A stretch of 64,000 nucleotides of DNA from Candidatus Harpocratesius repetitus (GTDB taxonomy: Archaea > Asgardarchaeota > Lokiarchaeia > Sigyniarchaeales > Promethearchaeaceae), in assembly GCA_021498095.1 (NCBI GenBank), contig JAIZWK010000001.1, forward strand, positions 802,448 through 866,447. The letters are read 5' to 3'. This document shows, one piece after another, positions 59,000 through 64,000 of this stretch. A model generated the notes under the pieces. The model was not told the origin of the DNA. It did no database searches and saw only the letters and a program-made list of their open reading frames with translations. The position numbers and the translations under genes were made by a program. Numbering within the stretch: position 1 is the stretch's first letter; each line of letters starts with the position of its first letter.

Positions 59000-59779
59000 T
59001 TATCCATATGAAATTATCCTAAAAGAATCTTCGATTTTTAAAAAATAATTCATATTTTTGGAATTTAGCACTAATTCGCCCTCATCATTAATTCCATTAA
59101 TAATACATTTTTTACCATTATTTAAGGTAATTTGGTTTCCTATATATAATAGATGTTGATTATATTGTGATATTAGTAATGTTTTTTTATTTTTTGGAAA
59201 ATTTACAATATATGATTCCCAAATTTCATGATATAAGTTCTTTAACAAGATTCGAGCAAAATTAACAATAGGAACTTTTGTATGAGTCAAATCAAAAACT
59301 GAGACTACATTTTCTTTTAAGTAATCTGGAAAATTTGTTGTCGAATTGTTTAAATTTATACCAATTCCAATTAGAAGAAAATTGAAATTTACTTGAGAGA
59401 TTAATTCTAGTAAAATTCCACCCATTTTCTTAAATCGATAAGAATTGGATGAAAAGGTAATAACTAAATCATTTGGCCATTTAATAACAGCAGGTATATT
59501 TAGGTATGTGTTTAGGAAAGATTGTAGAAGTTGAACGATTCCATAATGGAGAAAAACAAATTGTTCATTAGATAAAAGTTTTGGTAAGGGTATTCCAAGA
59601 GTGCTCCAAAATCCTCCAATTGGAGAGATCCAATCATCATTCTTTCGTCCTCTTCCGTGTTTTTGGGTTTTTGCAATCAAAAAAATACTTTGATTTGAGT
59701 TTTGGTGAATATATGGAATGATTGCATCTTGAGTTGATGAAACTTCATCAATATAAATTATCTTTACAGAAGGTATCAC
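59000..59779 (-). CDS. biotin-protein ligase (no HTH domain)
   Basis: 259 residues, GTG start. Catalytic landmarks are STQD, GRGRKNDDW (biotinoyl-AMP loop; often GRGRxGRxW), KWPNDL and KMGGILLELI. There is no N-terminal DNA-binding domain, so it is a pure ligase, not a repressor. It biotinylates the carrier protein of carboxylases; the carboxyltransferase subunit lies divergently 207 bp away. Confidence 0.92.
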   Translation of the reverse strand: MIPSVKIIYIDEVSSTQDAIIPYIHQNSNQSIFLIAKTQKHGRGRKNDDWISPIGGFWSTLGIPLPKLLSNEQFVFLHYGIVQLLQSFLNTYLNIPAVIKWPNDLVITFSSNSYRFKKMGGILLELISQVNFNFLLIGIGINLNNSTTNFPDYLKENVVSVFDLTHTKVPIVNFARILLKNLYHEIWESYIVNFPKNKKTLLISQYNQHLLYIGNQITLNNGKKCIINGINDEGELVLNSKNMNYFLKIEDSFRIISYG

Positions 59780-59986
59780 GATATAAAAAAAAAAAAGTGC
59801 TTGTTAAATTTTCTTACCATCATCCTACTCGGAAAGGTAGGTGGTAACTTTATATGTAAAATTAAATTCTTCATCTCCATTATATTCTTATTTTTCAACT
59901 TTTACGAGAAAAGAGAAAAAATACTAATCCAATGGGGATAACTCGAATTTTCTTTTTATATAAAATAACATTTATTCAATTCAATA

Positions 59987-61561
59987 ATGATTTTAGAAAA
60001 AATTGAAGGTAGCCAATCACCTTCACCTTCTTCATCTGATCTTATTGGGCTCCGACGTAAGTCTAAAGAAGGTGGAGGGCCATTAAAAATCGAATCTCAA
60101 CACCGGAAAGGAAAAATGACTGCTCGGGAGCGAATTGATTTATTAATTGATCCTGGAACCTTCACAGAAATCGATGAGTTTATACTTCATCGCTCCACTA
60201 AATTTGGGATGGAACATCAAAAATACTATGGTGATGGTGTTGTCACGGGATTTGGTTTCATCAATGGGAGAAAAGTATTCTTATATAGTCAAGATTTTAC
60301 TGTTATGGGCGGAAGTTTAGGGAATGCACACGCTAAGAAAATTTGTAAAATTATGGATCTTGCAATTAAAAATGGTTGTCCTATAATTGCTCTTCTTGAT
60401 TCTGGGGGTGCCAGAATTCAAGAGGGTGTAGATTCTTTAGCTGGATTTGGCGAAATCTTCCATCGAAATGTTCAAGCTTCAGGTGTCATTCCTCAAATAT
60501 CCGTTATTTTAGGTTCATGTGCAGGAGGTGCGGTCTATAGTCCTGCACTTACAGATTTCGTCATCATGGGTGGGGATCATGCATATATGTTCGTTACTGG
60601 GCCTCAAGTTGTCGAATCTGTGACAGGAGAACAAGTTTCTTTTAATGATCTTGGGGGGAAGGATATTCATGCGAATATTTCGGGTGTTGCACATCTGGTC
60701 GCTAATTCTGAAGAACAAACCTTGGATCTGGTAAAAAAATTACTATCTTACATCCCTTCCAATAATTTAATGGATGCACCACGAGGAAATACTGAATTAG
60801 AGCCAGATCAAACCATAAATCTTGATACAATAATTCCAGAAAATGAAAATGAACCTTATGATATGAAATTTGTAATTAAAGGAATTATTGATAAAGGCTC
60901 TTTCTTTGAAATTTTTCCTTCTTTTGCTAAAAATATCATCACAGGATTTGGACGTTTACAAGGGAATACAATTGGAATAATTGCTAATCAACCAATGGTT
61001 TTGGGAGGCGCAATAGACTTTCATGCTTCTGATAAAAGTGCCAGATTCATCCGATTTTGTGATTCGTTTAATATTCCTATTTTGACATTAGTTGATGTTC
61101 CTGGTTTCATGCCTGGAACTAAACAAGAATATGCTGGTATAATCCGGCATGGAGCTAAGATGATATTTGCATATTCTGAAGCAACAGTTCCAAAAATCAC
61201 GATTATTACTAGAAAAGCATATGGGGGTGCATATATCGTTATGGCTTCAAAGCATTTGGGCGCAGATATTAATTTAGCGTGGAATTCTGCCCAAATTGCC
61301 GTTATGGGTGCTGAAGGTGCATGTAAAATTCTTTATCGAAAAAAAATTCAAAAATCTGACGATCCAGAGAAAGAATTAGAAAGATATATTGCACAATATA
61401 AACGAGAGTTTTCAAATCCATTTCAAGTTGCTGAATTGGGCTATGTTGATAAAGTCATTTTTCCTTCAGAATCCCGTTCAATTATTTTAAATTCGCTGCA
61501 ATTTCTTATAAATAAGCGTGAAAATGTCCCAAAAAGAAAGCATGGTAATTTTCCTGTCTGA
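59987..61561 (+). CDS. acyl-CoA carboxylase carboxyltransferase subunit
   Basis: 524 residues matching the propionyl-/methylmalonyl-CoA carboxyltransferase (PccB/MmdA) family: GKMTARERIDLLIDPGTF, then LDSGGARIQEGVDSL, GSCAGGAVYSPALTDF and, in the second half, LVDVPGFMPGTKQE and KAYGGAYIVM. It moves the carboxyl group between biotin and acyl-CoA. It could make malonyl- or methylmalonyl-CoA, or act in a decarboxylase with other subunits not seen here. 78 bp upstream of the megasynthase gene on the same strand. Confidence 0.9.
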   Translation: MILEKIEGSQSPSPSSSDLIGLRRKSKEGGGPLKIESQHRKGKMTARERIDLLIDPGTFTEIDEFILHRSTKFGMEHQKYYGDGVVTGFGFINGRKVFLYSQDFTVMGGSLGNAHAKKICKIMDLAIKNGCPIIALLDSGGARIQEGVDSLAGFGEIFHRNVQASGVIPQISVILGSCAGGAVYSPALTDFVIMGGDHAYMFVTGPQVVESVTGEQVSFNDLGGKDIHANISGVAHLVANSEEQTLDLVKKLLSYIPSNNLMDAPRGNTELEPDQTINLDTIIPENENEPYDMKFVIKGIIDKGSFFEIFPSFAKNIITGFGRLQGNTIGIIANQPMVLGGAIDFHASDKSARFIRFCDSFNIPILTLVDVPGFMPGTKQEYAGIIRHGAKMIFAYSEATVPKITIITRKAYGGAYIVMASKHLGADINLAWNSAQIAVMGAEGACKILYRKKIQKSDDPEKELERYIAQYKREFSNPFQVAELGYVDKVIFPSESRSIILNSLQFLINKRENVPKRKHGNFPV

Positions 61562-61639
61562 TGATAAAAAAATCTTTTTTCTACTATACTAATATTTCAA
61601 AAATTAAACTCAAAACTTAAAACTGAAGAGGTTGTAAAG

Positions 61640-64000
61640 ATGAAAAAACCACATGAAATACTTAAAATTTTAAACAACACATTGCCGATCTGGGGATATA
61701 ATCCTCAAGGTTTTGAAGATATAACTGTTCTTGTAACCCTCTGCGAAAATAATGCTGTAGGTATATTAAATACTGAATCTCTTTCTATTTTACAGACTAA
61801 TAAAATAATTAAACGAATATCAAAACAAATACAACCTTCAAAAATATGGGGAATTCGCATTACTAATGAAGATTTCATCTCTGATTTAGATTTTAGCACA
61901 AATAATGTGATTGCAATTTGTTCGTTTGTTCCATCAAGTAAAAGTCTTGAAATTTTAAAAAAGAAATCACTGCTTATCTGTGCAGAAGTGTTGACTTCAC
62001 AAGAAGCAAAATCTAAAGCAAAATGGGCCGATTTTTTCTTAGTTCGCGGAAATGAAGCCGGTGGTTTTGTTAGTAATCGAAATTCTTTCATTCAAATTCA
62101 AGAATTCTACAAATTGGGATATAGCTTTATCATTGAAGGTGGATTTGGCATATACAATGTTGGTGCGGCCTTAATTGGTGGTGCTCTTGGTGTAGTTTAT
62201 GAATCACAATTGTATTTATTAAATGAATCTCCATTAAGTCATCAATTTAAATCTTATATTAAAACCCTGCAAGAAAATGATTTCTACTTGTTTGCTGAAA
62301 GTGAACATTTTAACTTTCGTTTGATTGGAAAATTGGCCAATAAATCTATTCGAGAAGTTAAATTGAAAGAAAAAGACTTTTATAAGCAAATTCTTGAAAA
62401 AGAAGGAGATATTACCCGAGAAGAGTTCACAAAAATTTTATTTAGTGTTATTCAAAAAGATCGGGGAAAACAAATTGGATTTCCGGATTTTTCATCAAAA
62501 TACCCTAAACATTCATTTCTTCCTTGTGATCATGGTATCATTTTTGCAAATCAGATTGCTGAGCAATTTCAGTCCATTTCAAGATTTATTCAAAAAATAA
62601 CTGAAATTATTATTCGACAACATAAATTAATTAAAAAACAGTGGCCTTTTCAAGAATCTAGCCCATTTGCTCAGAATATAAATGTCAAATATCCTATCAT
62701 CCAAGGTCCAATGGCAAATATTACTGAATCGATTGAATTTGCCCAAATTGTTGCAGATCACGGAGCATTACCGACATTTGCTTTAGGGGGTTTGATGGGA
62801 CCTGAAGCAGATGCATTATTGGAAAAAATCTCAAATTCATCTTTACAAAACTACCAATATATGGCTGGAATTATTGGATTAGAAGTTGTTAAAAAACGTC
62901 GTGAACTTCAATTAGAATCTATAAAAAAACACAATGTTCCCTTTACATTAATTGCAGCAGGTTCAGTTGATTTAGCCAAACAAGTAATTAGACAAGGTGA
63001 AAGAGTTTTTTTACATACTCCTGCTCTATCTATGTTTAAAGAAGCCGTGAAAAACCAAATTGAATTTTTAATTTTAGAAGGGAGTGAATGTGGAGGTCAT
63101 ATTGGAACCCTTTCATCTTGGATATTGTGGGAAAACATACTTCAATACTGTAAAAAAGAACAACAATCATTTTCTCAAAAAATTAACGTTATTTTCGCAG
63201 GAGGTATTATTAATGAAACCAGCAGTGCGATGTTGGCGATGATGATTGGTGATCATCTCGATATAATCAATCCTGGAATTCAGATGGGAACATCCTATCT
63301 TTTCACTCCAGAAATTACATCTTCAAAGGCATTATCTCCCCTTTATCAGAATCTATTGTTGAATCATGACTCAACTCGTGTCATAGGCGCAACTGTAAAT
63401 ACACGAGCACGTGTAATTCCATCGATATTTAGTTCAGAAACAATCAAAAAAGAACTTCATCGAATAACAGAAGAAATTCCAATTTCAAAGCGTAAAGAAC
63501 TTTATGAAAAGGATAATTTGGGTGCTTTGCGAATTGCTGCACAAGCAGAAATCTGGAATAATGATCATATTCCAGGAACAGGGACTACTCAATTTATTCC
63601 AATATCTCCAGAAAAACAAGAAAAACTAGGTGCATTCATGACTGGCGAGTCACTAACTCTTCGTACGACAGTCGTCCCTATAAAAAATTTACACTACGAT
63701 ATTACCAAAGGAGGATTTCATAAAGTTTCAAATCTTCAAAAATATAATTCATTGAATCAAATTCTTAATTTTAAGAATCAATTAAAATCCAAGCCTGTTT
63801 TTGAAAAAACAAAAAAAAAATTCGCCGATTCTCGGGTTGCAATAGTAGGAATTGGTGGAGTATTTCCTGATGCTTCAAATATTAATGAATTCTGGGATAA
63901 TATTTTATCAGAGAAATATTCTATTACTGAGGTTCCTAAAGATCGATGGAATTATGAAATATATTTCAGTGAAGATCGAAATCAAAAAGATAAAACTTAC
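61640..64000 (+). CDS. megasynthase: two PfaD-like domains plus ketosynthase (partial)
   Basis: Open frame of 787 codons from ATG 61640 (after GAGG) to the window end with no stop. The first FMN TIM-barrel, nitronate monooxygenase/PfaD-like domain (about 10-330) has GNEAGGF where the catalytic His is F143. The second such domain (about 345-720) begins YPIIQGPMANITES, keeps EGSECGGH with H487 and ends with NTRARVIPSIF. A polyketide/PUFA-type ketosynthase starts at about V733 (VAIVGIGGVFPDA, then PKDRWNYE). Probably a large multidomain polyketide or lipid synthase; the rest lies downstream. Downstream domains unknown. Confidence 0.85.
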   Translation, partial: MKKPHEILKILNNTLPIWGYNPQGFEDITVLVTLCENNAVGILNTESLSILQTNKIIKRISKQIQPSKIWGIRITNEDFISDLDFSTNNVIAICSFVPSSKSLEILKKKSLLICAEVLTSQEAKSKAKWADFFLVRGNEAGGFVSNRNSFIQIQEFYKLGYSFIIEGGFGIYNVGAALIGGALGVVYESQLYLLNESPLSHQFKSYIKTLQENDFYLFAESEHFNFRLIGKLANKSIREVKLKEKDFYKQILEKEGDITREEFTKILFSVIQKDRGKQIGFPDFSSKYPKHSFLPCDHGIIFANQIAEQFQSISRFIQKITEIIIRQHKLIKKQWPFQESSPFAQNINVKYPIIQGPMANITESIEFAQIVADHGALPTFALGGLMGPEADALLEKISNSSLQNYQYMAGIIGLEVVKKRRELQLESIKKHNVPFTLIAAGSVDLAKQVIRQGERVFLHTPALSMFKEAVKNQIEFLILEGSECGGHIGTLSSWILWENILQYCKKEQQSFSQKINVIFAGGIINETSSAMLAMMIGDHLDIINPGIQMGTSYLFTPEITSSKALSPLYQNLLLNHDSTRVIGATVNTRARVIPSIFSSETIKKELHRITEEIPISKRKELYEKDNLGALRIAAQAEIWNNDHIPGTGTTQFIPISPEKQEKLGAFMTGESLTLRTTVVPIKNLHYDITKGGFHKVSNLQKYNSLNQILNFKNQLKSKPVFEKTKKKFADSRVAIVGIGGVFPDASNINEFWDNILSEKYSITEVPKDRWNYEIYFSEDRNQKDKTY

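Overview
This AT-rich 64 kb window is archaeal and most likely comes from an Asgard archaeon (Promethearchaeota). I infer that from a mix of genes. There is an archaeal-type 23S rRNA gene with no 16S or 5S beside it. The archaeal/eukaryotic information-processing set includes a proteasome ATPase and alpha subunit, exosome Rrp4/Rrp41/Rrp42, SBDS, NAC, aMBF1, KEOPS Pcc1 and eL43. There is also a Rab/Ras-like GTPase with a long tail and terminal zinc ribbon, a ubiquitin-like MoaD/SAMP protein and a JAB/MPN protein. The exact lineage cannot be fixed from the sequence alone.

Layout. 0.3-3.6 kb: 23S rRNA with its own likely promoter and a processing stem. 3.6-11.8 kb: small zinc-type protein, isoaspartyl-methyltransferase-like protein, PAN ATPase, PUA RNA-binding protein, NAC, then a pair of zinc-ribbon proteins including the GTPase, and a MazG-like protein. 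11.7-13.7 kb: an operon of an EamA permease fused to an Lrp-type ligand-binding (RAM) domain, followed by two stand-alone RAM proteins. 13.9-21.8 kb: FGGY kinase, UvrD-like helicase, MfnA-like decarboxylase, SAMP-like protein, aMBF1 and HflX, then tRNA-Ser(GCU).

22.4-34.4 kb: a complete-looking lysine fermentation island: probable acyl-CoA beta-transaminase (Kat), Kce, an Lrp regulator, a catalytically degenerate PepD homologue, Kdd, and the KamA-B-C-D-E run. Together these would take L-lysine through beta-lysine, 3,5-diaminohexanoate and 5-amino-3-oxohexanoate to acetoacetate and 3-aminobutyryl-CoA. Kat would replace the usual ammonia lyase, Kal, which is not seen here.

34.6-36.7 kb: two imperfect direct repeats of about 205 bp bracket a radical SAM gene and a decayed AlbA_2-type gene. 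This looks like a mobile or duplicated insert. 36.7-50.9 kb: JAB/MPN protein, P-type ATPase with unusual membrane residues, M1 aminopeptidase, V4R protein, tRNA-Val(UAC), an XPD-family protein without helicase motifs, DUF2110 protein, roadblock-like protein, GNAT, hydrolase and EFR1-type flavodoxin-ferredoxin.

51-57.2 kb: the conserved archaeal proteasome-exosome-ribosome superoperon. 57.2-64 kb: a hybrid histidine kinase with no standard start codon at its PAS domain, biotin-protein ligase, acyl-CoA carboxyltransferase, and the first 787 codons of a megasynthase-like gene. That last gene has two tandem nitronate-monooxygenase/PfaD-like domains followed by a ketosynthase, and it runs off the window end.

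The strongest candidates for new biology are the PfaD-PfaD-KS gene, the EamA/RAM operon, the Kat-type lysine island with its dead PepD homologue, the dead XPD homologue, and the direct-repeat insert. All functions are read from sequence patterns by eye; no search was run.
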